Source: Chlorobiota bacterium
Lineage (GTDB): Bacteria; Bacteroidota; Ignavibacteria; OLB7
Reading direction: 5' to 3'
Assembly: GCA_016788565.1 (NCBI GenBank)
Contig: JAEUSP010000052.1
Coordinates: forward strand, 1-64,000
Length of the DNA stretch: 64,000 nucleotides
The translations under genes and the position numbers were made by a program. Shown in pieces: positions 7,894-15,585 of this stretch (positions are counted from its first letter, which is position 1; each line of letters begins with the position of its first letter). Under the pieces are notes generated by a model. That model ran no database searches. It saw nothing but the letters and a program-made list of their open reading frames with translations, and was not told the DNA's origin.

Positions 7894-8271
7894 GGCTTGA
7901 TGATTGAAGATGTGAGCGGTGCTTGTGTTTATAACTCCAATGAAATTGGTTTGCGAGAATCAAGGAGTCGTCCTCCCAAACGTACGCCCCGTCGTCATCG
8001 CGAGGAGTCTTCGACGAAGCGATCTCACGCGTTGCTGGGAAGTCATCGGACACCGTGCTGGCCGCGGGATCGCCACGTCGCTATCGCTCCTCGCGATGAC
8101 GAATCGGAGTTTTTCGAACCTCCATCACGGTACTTCGTAGTTCGCTGGCTCCGCTCATACTTCGACGGAGCTCAGCATGAGCGGAGAGCTGGATTCGGTG
8201 GAGGTTCCAGCAGTTCCCACTCTTCTATTCGACATTCGACATTCGACATTCGACATTCGACATTCGACATT
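7894..8271. repeat. Repeat-filled gap with partial MITE relative and families A, B, C
   Basis: No gene seen. A partial relative of the nested element is at about 7928-7958, a family A copy at 7993-8030, a family B palindrome at 8143-8205, and at about 8227-8272 a 9-bp ATTCGACAT array of about five units that runs up to the lysA stop codon. Confidence 0.75.
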
Positions 8272-9588
8272 TCACCCCAGAACCTCTACTTGCAGCCTCA
8301 TCATATCCTCCAACGTCTCGCGGCGGCGGATCAGATGTGGCCGGCCGTTCAGCATCAACACCTCGGCCGGGCGTGCGCGAAGGTTGTAGTTGCTGGACAT
8401 TGCGTAGCCATACGCCCCAGCATTTTTCAACGCCAAAATTGTCCCTTCCTGCGCCTCCACCAATCGGCGATCAACGCCGAAGGTGTCGGTCTCGCAGATG
8501 CAGCCCACCACCGTGTAAATCCGCTCGGTCCCCTGAAGTTGGTCGGCGTTGATGATGCCGTGGTAGGAATCGTACAGCATCGGGCGGATCAAGTGGTTCA
8601 GCCCGGAATCGGTTCCGATAAAGACGCAGCTTGGGGTTTGCTTCAGCACGGTTGCCGTCACCAACAGGTAGCCCGACGCGCTCACCAGAAATTTCCCCGG
8701 CTCGAACCACAACTCCAACTCCCGCCCGTACTCCGCGCAGAACTCTCGGAATCGCGCCGTCATCGTCTCACCCAGGGATTCAACATCGGTAGCGATGTCA
8801 TCCGGTTTGTAGGGGACTTTGAACCCGCTGCCAAAATCAAGGAATTGAAGATCGGGGAACTGGAACGCGGCATCGAACAAAATTTCCGCGCCGGTCACGA
8901 ACGTCTGCGCATCAAGAATTTCCGACCCTGTGTGCATGTGCAATCCCACCACGTTCATCTGGTAGGCGCTCACAATCCGCAGGATGTGCCGCATCTGGTG
9001 GATGGAGATTCCGAACTTGCTATCAATGTGCCCGGTTTGGATATGGGCGTTGCCGCCAGCAAGGATGTGCGGGTTAATCCGGATTGCACACGGCTTGCTT
9101 CCCCCATATTTCTGGCCGAACCGCTCCAGCACGGAGATGTTGTCAATGTTCACCAGCACCCCCCGCTCGGCAGCATACTCAACCTCGCTGAAGGCAACAC
9201 AGTTGGGGGTGAACAGAATTTGGCTGGCCGGCACGCCACAGCGGAACGCAAGCTCCACCTCGTTGGCCGAGACCGCATCAATCCCCGCGCCAAGCTGGTG
9301 GATGAACTTGATGACCGCCACGTTGTTGTTGGCCTTGCAGGCGTACAGCAGCCGGTGCGGCACCCCCGAAAAAGCGTTGGCTAAACGTTGATAGTGCTGG
9401 CGGATAACTTCAGCATCATACACATACAGCGGGCTGCCGAATTGCTCCACTAATTGGCGCGCACTTTGGCCACCAATGTTCAGCGCGCTATCGGGCGAAA
9501 CCGCCACAGCAATTGGTTCTGTTTCCATCTCAGTTGTTTCCATCTCAGTTGTTTCCATCACGGTTGATCCCATCTCAGTTGTTTCCAT
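8272..9588 (-). CDS. lysA: Diaminopimelate decarboxylase
   Basis: 438 residues. It catalyses the last step of lysine synthesis, meso-diaminopimelate to L-lysine and CO2, with pyridoxal phosphate. The PLP lysine is K85 in YACKANNN, the glycine-rich phosphate site is in LDFGSGFK, and the CxxTDTFG motif near the end (GCICETDTFG) supplies the partner-subunit cysteine and acid of fold-type III decarboxylases. The first 22 codons are a 15-base tandem repeat coding METTE units that the enzyme fold does not need. The start at 9588 is favoured because a TATCTTTG box ends only 4 bases upstream, so the mRNA may be leaderless; start codons inside the repeat are possible. Confidence 0.93.
   Translation of the reverse strand: METTEMGSTVMETTEMETTEMETEPIAVAVSPDSALNIGGQSARQLVEQFGSPLYVYDAEVIRQHYQRLANAFSGVPHRLLYACKANNNVAVIKFIHQLGAGIDAVSANEVELAFRCGVPASQILFTPNCVAFSEVEYAAERGVLVNIDNISVLERFGQKYGGSKPCAIRINPHILAGGNAHIQTGHIDSKFGISIHQMRHILRIVSAYQMNVVGLHMHTGSEILDAQTFVTGAEILFDAAFQFPDLQFLDFGSGFKVPYKPDDIATDVESLGETMTARFREFCAEYGRELELWFEPGKFLVSASGYLLVTATVLKQTPSCVFIGTDSGLNHLIRPMLYDSYHGIINADQLQGTERIYTVVGCICETDTFGVDRRLVEAQEGTILALKNAGAYGYAMSSNYNLRARPAEVLMLNGRPHLIRRRETLEDMMRLQVEVLG
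9526..9588 (-). repeat. In-frame 15-bp tandem repeat at the lysA 5' end
   Basis: Units of ATGGAAACAACTGAG (read on the minus strand) occur four times with small changes and code for METTE. Each unit carries an in-frame ATG, so unit gain or loss would keep the frame and leave a start codon. Confidence 0.8.
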
Positions 9589-9592
9589 GCGG

Positions 9593-9600
9593 CAAAGATA
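9593..9600 (-). promoter_or_regulatory. Bacteroidota-type -7 box before lysA
   Basis: Read on the minus strand, TATCTTTG is followed by CCGC and then the ATG. The same 15 bases, TATCTTTGCCGCATG, precede the pseudouridine synthase gene at 25273-25259. No clear -33 TTG is seen at the ideal distance. Confidence 0.6.
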
Positions 9601-9830
9601 AAGTTGTCCGGCGGGCTGAGGTTGCCGGAAGAATGTATCAACCTAAGCCAGCAGGGAAGCGATGCGGGAACCATTGCCACCCCACAGAAAATGAGCAAAA
9701 AAAATCCAAAAATTTCCCTCGCTCCCCAGCCGTAAGACCTTGCTTCCCAGTTCATAAGATGCCGCCGATAGATTGTTCCCATTGCTTCAGTAGCAATCAC
9801 AACAACCTTCAACAATCTGGGAACATCACG

Positions 9831-10463
9831 ATGACCTTCACACTGAAACCACTGTTCGCTACGCTGGTGCTTGCCGCCAGTACCTTCCTGCTCACCGGCT
9901 GCGAGGCCTTGCAGTCGCTGGCTCCGGCGGTGCAAAATGTCCGATTTTTCAGCTTCTCTTACAAGGAACTTCCAAGCTCGATGACATTGGCCCAAGCAGT
10001 GGTAGAAATGAGGAATCACTCAGGGATGATGACCTCCAACACCACCGAGTACCATGGCAACAAGGAGAACAACACACAGTTTTTCCGGCTACGGATACTT
10101 CAACCCGGAAGCGGAGCAAGCCAGGGATTGTTGGAGATTAAAGTGCAAGATGCCACCACGCGAACCCTTGATCCGCAATTCTCCCCTGGTGTCACTGGGC
10201 TAGACCTTGATGTGATCCCTCTGCCCCAAATCGGTACGGAAGTGGAATTTGGCAACCTGCTGATGTCCTTTGTTCAGCAGAACACGAAGACAGATTTTGA
10301 GAACAACAACGATCCCAACAGTTGGTTCCGGCTGACGCTGACCGCCGTTGACCTAACCGCCAACACTGCATCGGGAGACTTCGAGGCGATTGTCCGCGAA
10401 CCTGTATCCGGCAGACTATTCGCCATCACCGATGGTGGGTTCCACATGACGATTAGCCAGTAA
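9831..10463 (+). CDS. Predicted lipoprotein of unknown function
   Basis: 210 residues. The N-terminus has a basic start, a hydrophobic stretch and the lipobox LLTGC (Cys at about residue 22), so the mature protein is probably anchored in a membrane facing the periplasm or cell surface. The rest is beta-rich with alternating hydrophobic residues and no cysteine; no family is recognised. ATG 9831 is chosen because it places the signal peptide at the N-terminus; the open frame extends upstream but without a sensible signal. A hairpin follows at 10514-10542. Confidence 0.75.
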   Translation: MTFTLKPLFATLVLAASTFLLTGCEALQSLAPAVQNVRFFSFSYKELPSSMTLAQAVVEMRNHSGMMTSNTTEYHGNKENNTQFFRLRILQPGSGASQGLLEIKVQDATTRTLDPQFSPGVTGLDLDVIPLPQIGTEVEFGNLLMSFVQQNTKTDFENNNDPNSWFRLTLTAVDLTANTASGDFEAIVREPVSGRLFAITDGGFHMTISQ

Positions 10464-10474
10464 GCAGGGCTTCT

Positions 10475-10508
10475 CTGTTGTTGCTGTTGTTGCTGTTGTT
10501 GCTGCTGC
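10475..10508. repeat. CTG/TTG trinucleotide microsatellite
   Basis: Twelve or so CTG/TTG triplets in pattern CTGTTGTTG lie directly downstream of the lipoprotein stop codon and outside any gene. Confidence 0.85.
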
Positions 10509-10513
10509 ACTAT

Positions 10514-10542
10514 CCGGGGGCATGGCATGGCTGTGCCCCCGG
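10514..10542 (+). terminator. GC-rich hairpin after the lipoprotein gene
   Basis: CCGGGGGCA (10514-10522) pairs with TGCCCCCGG (10534-10542) over an 11-base loop. There is no T run, so it may protect mRNA rather than end transcription. Confidence 0.4.
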
Positions 10543-10665
10543 GGATGCACGGCAACAAAAAGCTGGCTTCCGCGCCGGAACATCCTCCACCACCCCCCGT
10601 CACAACCGCAGAACTGCGCAAAAACCGCTTACCTATCACGCACTTTTCTGGAGGATTCCGACACC

Positions 10666-11997
10666 ATGACGCAACGACTTCCGATTCTGCTGGCCGCTGG
10701 AATGGCCTTTGGCGCACTCGCCATCCATGCCCAACAAACCGCTACCCCCCAGCTTGGCGTAGCCGACACCACCATCCGCACCGAACGCTTTAGCTGCAAC
10801 CTTTTCCCGATGACGATGCCGTTCGGCGGAGGAAGCTACCTGGGCGTTCAAATTGAAGAAGTGACCCCCGACAAAGCCAAAGAACTGGGGCTGAAAGAAG
10901 AGTACGGCGCGATTATCAACAAAGTGATGGAGGGAACCGCTGCCGAAAAAGCTGGATTGCTGGCCAACGATGTGATTGTTGGCTGGAATGGTGGCCGCGT
11001 GGAAAGCACCCGCCAACTAATCCGCCTGGTTCGCGAAACCCCGGTGGGGCGTGCCGTCCGCATCGAAATCCTGCGGAATGGATCGCCGATGACCATCAAC
11101 GCCACAATCGGCAAACAGGAGAATGAGATGTTTGAAGGATTCAACTCCACCATGGACTCCATGATGGATTGGAAAGGCTTGGAAGCGGTGGAGGGGATAG
11201 AAGGCTTGGAGGGACTGGAAGGATTTGAAGGGCTGAATCACTTCAACTTCAAAATGGATACCGCTTGGAGCTTCGACACCACAATGAAGGGGGACTGCCA
11301 CGGGTTCATCATTGGTGGTGAATCCAACATGAACTTGGGGATGCAACGCCCACGCTTGGGGGTGCAACTGCAAGACCTTACTCCACAATTGGCCAAATAC
11401 TTCGGCACCAACCAGAAGAGTGGCGCGCTTATTAGCGAAGTAGTTGGCAACTCAGCCGCCGAACGCGCCGGGCTGCAAGCTGGCGACATCATTCTTGCGA
11501 TTGATGGAAAAGAGGTTGGCGACCCCGGCGATGCCGCCCAGATGATCCGCGAGCACAAGGAAGGAACGGTGGAGCTTCGCATCCTTCGCGAGCGACAAGA
11601 ACAGACAATCACCGCAACGTTGGAGAAAGCCCCGGAAATGGGAACCAACCCAATGCTGCAACCCAACGGCGAACGGCAGATGCGCAAATTCCACTTCAAA
11701 GGGGGGAAAGGTCCGCGCCAGTTTGAGATGTTTTTCTTTGGGCCAGATATGCCACAGATGCAGGAGCAGCGCGACGGCGAAGCCCCAACCGCACCACAGG
11801 AGCAAATCGCCCCAACTCCAGAAAACAATGTGGAGTTCAGCAACATTATCCCCGGCGGGATGCTGAACCAGCTGGTGCAAAGCATGATGGCTCAAACCGC
11901 GCCGCAGTTTGAAGATGCCGAACTCCAATTTCCGCTGCCGCCAATGCCGCTGATGGCCCCACCAGCGGGGAAGCAGAGCAAAGCGGTGGCGTTGTAA
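10666..11997 (+). CDS. Exported tandem-PDZ protein without a protease domain
   Basis: 443 residues. A signal peptide (about 1-22, ending AIHAQ) is followed by PDZ1 (about 59-150, LGVQIEEVTP...AGLLANDVIVGWNG) and PDZ2 (about 231-321, LGVQLQDLTP...AGLQAGDIILAIDG). A short Glu/Gly repeat (LEAVEGIEGLEGLEGFEGL, 172-190) joins them, and a Pro/Gln-rich tail ends the protein. The PDZ domains look like those of HtrA/DegP proteases, but no Ser-His-Asp protease domain is present, so this is probably a periplasmic binding or scaffold protein. ATG 10666 is preferred: GGAGGA lies upstream and the signal peptide begins there. It ends at its own terminator. Confidence 0.8.
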   Translation: MTQRLPILLAAGMAFGALAIHAQQTATPQLGVADTTIRTERFSCNLFPMTMPFGGGSYLGVQIEEVTPDKAKELGLKEEYGAIINKVMEGTAAEKAGLLANDVIVGWNGGRVESTRQLIRLVRETPVGRAVRIEILRNGSPMTINATIGKQENEMFEGFNSTMDSMMDWKGLEAVEGIEGLEGLEGFEGLNHFNFKMDTAWSFDTTMKGDCHGFIIGGESNMNLGMQRPRLGVQLQDLTPQLAKYFGTNQKSGALISEVVGNSAAERAGLQAGDIILAIDGKEVGDPGDAAQMIREHKEGTVELRILRERQEQTITATLEKAPEMGTNPMLQPNGERQMRKFHFKGGKGPRQFEMFFFGPDMPQMQEQRDGEAPTAPQEQIAPTPENNVEFSNIIPGGMLNQLVQSMMAQTAPQFEDAELQFPLPPMPLMAPPAGKQSKAVAL

Positions 11998-12012
11998 AAC
12001 AAATCATGCCGC

Positions 12013-12065
12013 AAACCTTGCCAACGATTCCCAGAAATTGAGGTGTTGTTCCGGCAAGGTTTTTT
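12013..12065 (+). terminator. Intrinsic terminator of the PDZ gene
   Basis: AAACCTTGCC (12013-12022) pairs with GGCAAGGTTT (12053-12062), followed by a T run to 12065. The loop is long, about 30 bases. Confidence 0.65.
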
Positions 12066-12099
12066 CTGAGGGATTCCCCGCTCATCTTTGCCACCGTCT

Positions 12100-12266
12100 G
12101 AATTCCCATGCGCCCGATTTGGGACCTCCCTGTGGTTTGTAATTCACGGCTCCCTCCGGATCACCACAGGGAGGTACAAGGGTGGCGCGGCGGAAACAGA
12201 TTCATGGGCAACCACAGTTGAACAGGAGACGGCACCGGCGAACCAATCGCGGGTGCCGTTTTTTTT
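12100..12266 (+). ncRNA. Candidate stand-alone small RNA with terminator
   Basis: A perfect 12-bp stem CCTCCCTGTGGT (12125-12136) with ACCACAGGGAGG (12163-12174) is followed, about 55 bases on, by a terminator hairpin ACGGCACC/GGTGCCGT (12229-12259) and eight T. About 15 bases before the proposed start is CATCTTTG, one mismatch from the local promoter box. No protein gene lies downstream on this strand. It does not match tmRNA, SRP RNA, RNase P or riboswitches that I can recall; the 5' end is a guess. Confidence 0.35.
12229..12266 (+). terminator. Strong intrinsic terminator
   Basis: ACGGCACC (12229-12236) pairs with GGTGCCGT (12252-12259), followed by an eight-T run. Confidence 0.75.
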
Positions 12267-12420
12267 ATCACCCCGCCACCGCGAAGCAGCAGCGCAAGCC
12301 CATCTGGCGTGTAGGAGATCGGCATTCGCTGGAAATTCCAAATTCTTCATTCTTCATTCGGCATTCGACATTCGGCATTCGACATTCCACCGGCTCCCTT
12401 CGCTTGCTTACTCCAGCTTT

Positions 12421-13428
12421 CTATCCCGGCAACATCACCAAATCCCCCTCCCGTAGCTCACCTTCTTGCACGCCGGTTCGCGCCGCCAGCCCTTCTTGAA
12501 TCAGGGTGGCCAAGATTTCCAACCCGTCGCGTTCCTCTTTCAGTTTCATTTTTTTCTGATAGCCTAGCAGCTTGGCAGCCTCAGCCACAAGCTGGTGGGC
12601 CGGAACACCAGCTTTGGCGTGGCGCAAGGTTTCCACCATCTTCCCCCGCCAAAATCGCCGTGGGATTCCGCACAACGTTGGCTCGGGGGGGCGAACGTCG
12701 TCGGGGTGGAAGAGTGCCAGTTGCGAAATCGGCCCCGAGGCGCAGTTGCGGCGCGCCGGACAGACCGAGCAACGTGGCTTGCGTGCGGTGCAGATTGTGG
12801 AGCCAAGGTCCATCAACGCCTGGTGCCAACGGAAGGAATCCCCCGCCGGAAGAATTGCCGCAGCAACCGCCGCCACCGTTGCCGGCGGCATCACCTGGCG
12901 CGCCCCGTGGCAGCGAAACAGCAGCCGCGACAGCACCCGCTGGACGTTCACATCCACCACCGGAACATCCATCCCAAACGCAAAGCATTGGATTGCCGCA
13001 ACGGTGTATTCCCCCAACCCCGGCAACGCCCGCAACTGCTGGGCACTGCGCGGGAACACCCCGGAGTGATGCTCCAAAATCCCCCGCGCCGCCAGCTGCA
13101 ACCGAAGTGCGCGGCGGTTGTAGCCCAACCCCTGCCACGCCCGAAGCAAGTCCCCTTTGCTGGCCGCCGCCAACGCGGCAACGGTTGGGAACTGCCGCAA
13201 AAATTCCGGCAACCGCGCCGCCACCCGCGCCGATTGGGTTTGCTGCAACATCACCTCACTCACCAGCACCACATACGGGTCCACAATCACCGCGCCCCCC
13301 TCCTCCGGCTCCAGCCTTCGCCACGGGAACGATTTCGCTTCCTTTTGGAACCACGCCAGCAGTTGCTTGCGGATTGCGCGGTGAAAGCGGTGGAACGTGA
13401 CCGGGAGCAATGCGGAGTTTGAGGCCAT
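12421..13428 (-). CDS. mutY: A/G-specific adenine DNA glycosylase, short form
   Basis: 335 residues. MutY removes adenine mispaired with 8-oxoguanine. The catalytic Glu is E58 in VSEVMLQQTQ, the helix-hairpin-helix is LPGLGEYTVAA (135-145), and the catalytic Asp is D159 in VVDVNVQRV. The iron-sulphur ligands are C213-x6-C220-x2-C223-x5-C229. After the cluster, only about 100 residues remain and they contain IPRRFWRGKMVETLR followed by a small helical part; I see no NUDIX-like C-terminal domain of the kind that reads 8-oxoG in E. coli MutY. It may belong to the short MutY group known from other bacteria. Neighbours do not suggest an operon. Confidence 0.9.
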   Translation of the reverse strand: MASNSALLPVTFHRFHRAIRKQLLAWFQKEAKSFPWRRLEPEEGGAVIVDPYVVLVSEVMLQQTQSARVAARLPEFLRQFPTVAALAAASKGDLLRAWQGLGYNRRALRLQLAARGILEHHSGVFPRSAQQLRALPGLGEYTVAAIQCFAFGMDVPVVDVNVQRVLSRLLFRCHGARQVMPPATVAAVAAAILPAGDSFRWHQALMDLGSTICTARKPRCSVCPARRNCASGPISQLALFHPDDVRPPEPTLCGIPRRFWRGKMVETLRHAKAGVPAHQLVAEAAKLLGYQKKMKLKEERDGLEILATLIQEGLAARTGVQEGELREGDLVMLPG

Positions 13429-13836
13429 TGCAGAAAATACAGATGCTCATCTAAAGTTAGCGGGCAAAGTATGATCCGAGCTACCGACAAATAGAGTCCC
13501 CGCTCATGCTGAGCCCCGTCGAAGTATGAGCGGAGCCACCGAACTCGCGCCCCCCTGCTTCGCTCTGGCGAGCTTCGCGTCCCCCCAATTCTGGGGGGAA
13601 AGGGTGGAATAGCAACGATGTACGCACGCGCCCCCGCGCTAACTCGTGGGAATACGGAAGAGAAGCCACTCCCCTCCGCTTATGTTGAGTGTGCCGAAAC
13701 AGATGCTTCCTGCAACAACCACAACGTTGGCGGGCGTGGGGTCTGGGGGCTAAGTTTGCGGCTGTTTGCGTTGCAGGCATCGAAGGTTTGCAGCCAACTA
13801 CGCAGAGTGAGATCACGCAGAATTATCCTTCCCAAC
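13429..13836. repeat. Divergent intergenic gap with inverted family B copy
   Basis: The gap lies between divergent mutY and the cystathionine beta-synthase gene. A family B palindrome sits at 13498-13545. The sequence just after it (CGCCCCCCTGCTTCGCTCTG and on to about 13600) recurs in inverted orientation near 62765-62815. The open frame upstream of 13837 has no homology that I recognise and is probably not coding. Confidence 0.65.
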
Positions 13837-15198
13837 ATGCAAGTCATTAATTCGGTTGTCGAGCTTATCGGCAACACTCCGCTTCTGAAACTCAACAAGG
13901 TTATCGGCCCAACAAAAGGGACTGTGCTGGCCAAAATGGAGAGCGCGAACCCAGGCGGTTCAGTGAAAGACCGAATCGGCATCAGGATGATTGAGGCTGC
14001 CGAACGGGAAGGGAAAATAAAGCCAGGGGGATTGCTGATTGAGCCAACCAGCGGCAACACCGGAATTGGGATGGTGCTGGCCGCAATCCAGAAAGGCTAC
14101 CGCTGCCTGTTTGTGATGACCGACAAAGCCTCGGTGGAACGTGTCCGCTACCTGAAGGCAATGGGGGCCGAAGTGCTGATTGTCAGCAGCGCGGCAAAAG
14201 CAAGCTCGCCGGAATACTACTTCAACACCGCGCAACGCTTGGCCAGCCAGATACCAAACGCGCTGATGCTGAACCAGTACGACAACCCCGCCAACCCCGA
14301 AGCCCACTACTACGGAACCGCACCAGAAATTTGGGAGCAGACCGAAGGAACGATCACCCACTTTGTTGCCGGAATGGGAACCGGAGGAACCATCAGCGGA
14401 TGCGGCAGATTCTTCAAGGAGAAAAACCCCAACATCAAGGTGATTGGTGCCGACCCAACCGGCTCATCGCTGAAAACCTACAAGGAAACCGGGCGGCTGA
14501 TTGAAGCACTCCCCTACTTGATTGAAGGCGTTGGGCAGGAGCGAATCCCGGGAAATCTGAACTTCAACGTTGTGGATGAAGTCTTTAACGTGGGCGACCG
14601 CGAAGCCTTTGTGATGGCGCGCCGGCTTGCTCGCGAGGAAGGTATTTTCACCGGCGGCTCAACCGGAATGAACGTTGCCGCCGCCGCCGCAAAAGCCCGT
14701 GAACTGAAGGAGGGTGATGTGATGGTGGTGATTGTCTGCGACACCGGCGAGCGGTATCTGACCAAGCATCACTCCGACGAGTGGTTGCAGGAGAAAGGGT
14801 TTTTGGAAAGTGAAAAAATCACCCTGGGGATGGTGCAAGAACTGAAGGTGCGGCGCGAAGGGCGAATCGCAATGCTATCGGCCACGCCCGCGATGAGCGT
14901 GCGCGACGCGCTGAACCTGATGAACGCCCACGGGTTCAGCCAGCTGCCGGTGATGGAGGAAGGAACCCCCGTTGGCTCACTACGCGACAACCGCCTGATG
15001 GCCGCTGTGCTGGAAGACCGCGAGTTGCTGGATCGCGCCGTCAGTGAAGTGATGGAGGGTAGCTTCCCGGTGGTGAAACACACCACCGAAGTGAGCAACG
15101 CCATCCGCTACCTGAAAGATGCCCGCGCAATTCTGATCGAAGATTACGGTATGATTTCCGGCATTCTTACCCGGCATGATTTGGTGGAGTTTTCGTGA
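13837..15198 (+). CDS. Cystathionine beta-synthase with C-terminal CBS domain pair
   Basis: 453 residues. Residues 1-320 are a fold-type II PLP enzyme: ELIGNTPLL (9-17), the PLP lysine K44 in GGSVKDR, the substrate loop PTSGNTG and the phosphate loop GMGTGGT. Residues about 335-453 hold two CBS motifs ([20 protein letters not shown] and the following [16 protein letters not shown]...). The enzyme joins serine (or O-acetylserine) and homocysteine to cystathionine; the CBS pair binds adenosyl ligands and tunes activity. The length matches bacterial and yeast-like CBS without the heme domain. ATG 13837 is chosen because the conserved N-terminus starts there. Cysteine synthase with CBS domains is the alternative. 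A perfect hairpin follows. Confidence 0.88.
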   Translation: MQVINSVVELIGNTPLLKLNKVIGPTKGTVLAKMESANPGGSVKDRIGIRMIEAAEREGKIKPGGLLIEPTSGNTGIGMVLAAIQKGYRCLFVMTDKASVERVRYLKAMGAEVLIVSSAAKASSPEYYFNTAQRLASQIPNALMLNQYDNPANPEAHYYGTAPEIWEQTEGTITHFVAGMGTGGTISGCGRFFKEKNPNIKVIGADPTGSSLKTYKETGRLIEALPYLIEGVGQERIPGNLNFNVVDEVFNVGDREAFVMARRLAREEGIFTGGSTGMNVAAAAAKARELKEGDVMVVIVCDTGERYLTKHHSDEWLQEKGFLESEKITLGMVQELKVRREGRIAMLSATPAMSVRDALNLMNAHGFSQLPVMEEGTPVGSLRDNRLMAAVLEDRELLDRAVSEVMEGSFPVVKHTTEVSNAIRYLKDARAILIEDYGMISGILTRHDLVEFS

Positions 15199-15205
15199 GG
15201 TGATC

Positions 15206-15235
15206 GGGGGGCATGATTCAAACATCATGCCCCCC
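15206..15235 (+). terminator. Perfect 12-bp hairpin after the CBS gene
   Basis: GGGGGGCATGAT (15206-15217) and ATCATGCCCCCC (15224-15235) flank a 6-base loop. There is no T run after it, so it may be a transcript-end stabiliser. Confidence 0.6.
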
Positions 15236-15269
15236 ATCCATCCAGCACCTGTGACGATTATTTGGCGGC

Positions 15270-15301
15270 TTGGCGGCCCGGCCCCTGCCGTCGTATATTT
15301 G
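15270..15301 (+). promoter_or_regulatory. Promoter upstream of the lysine aminotransferase leader
   Basis: TATATTTG (15294-15301) is a perfect TAnnTTTG box; a TTG at 15270-15272 lies 21 bases upstream, as expected for Bacteroidota promoters. Confidence 0.65.
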
Positions 15302-15585
15302 CCCCGTGCGAATCAAAACCCTTCATAGCAGCAACCTGATGTCATCTACCGGGACCATTCGCGGGGGATCGTTCCCTTCGGCGATGCTCCTGGGCGAACG
15401 CCTGCGCCATTGGATTGCCACCGCCAGCGCACTCCCCCTCTCCGCCTGATTTTTTTCCACACGCTCCTCCTTTCCAAAATTGCGTAGCCAACGGGCGCAG
15501 GTGTTTTTTGCCTGCTTCCGCCACCTATGCTGCATCGTTAATCGCTGAACAAAAAATCAATCATCAATAGGAGAGATAGATCACC
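15302..15585 (+). other. Long 5' leader (about 280 nt) before lat
   Basis: If the 15294 box is used, the mRNA has a leader of about 280 bases. It contains a T-rich CTGATTTTTTTCC tract (15447-15459) and a GCAGGT...GCCTGC hairpin near 15497-15515. I recognise no lysine riboswitch consensus. A GGAGAGA ribosome binding site lies at 15570-15576. Confidence 0.4.

Larger units (their letters stand above)
11998..12420. other. Gap between convergent genes with terminators, candidate small RNA and repeats
   Basis: No protein gene seen. It holds the PDZ terminator, the candidate RNA at about 12100-12266, part of a family A sequence (12285-12305) and a family C ATTCGACATTC array (about 12349-12390) next to the mutY stop. 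Confidence 0.7.

Noticed and set aside
12160-12200. T-box-like GGGTGGCGCGG sequence
   Set aside because: It resembles a T-box GGGTGG string, but no specifier stem or amino-acid gene follows on this strand.
15316-15524. Short reading frames in the leader of lat
   Set aside because: They code for low-quality, charge-biased chains without similarity and overlap structured or T-rich leader parts; treated as non-coding.
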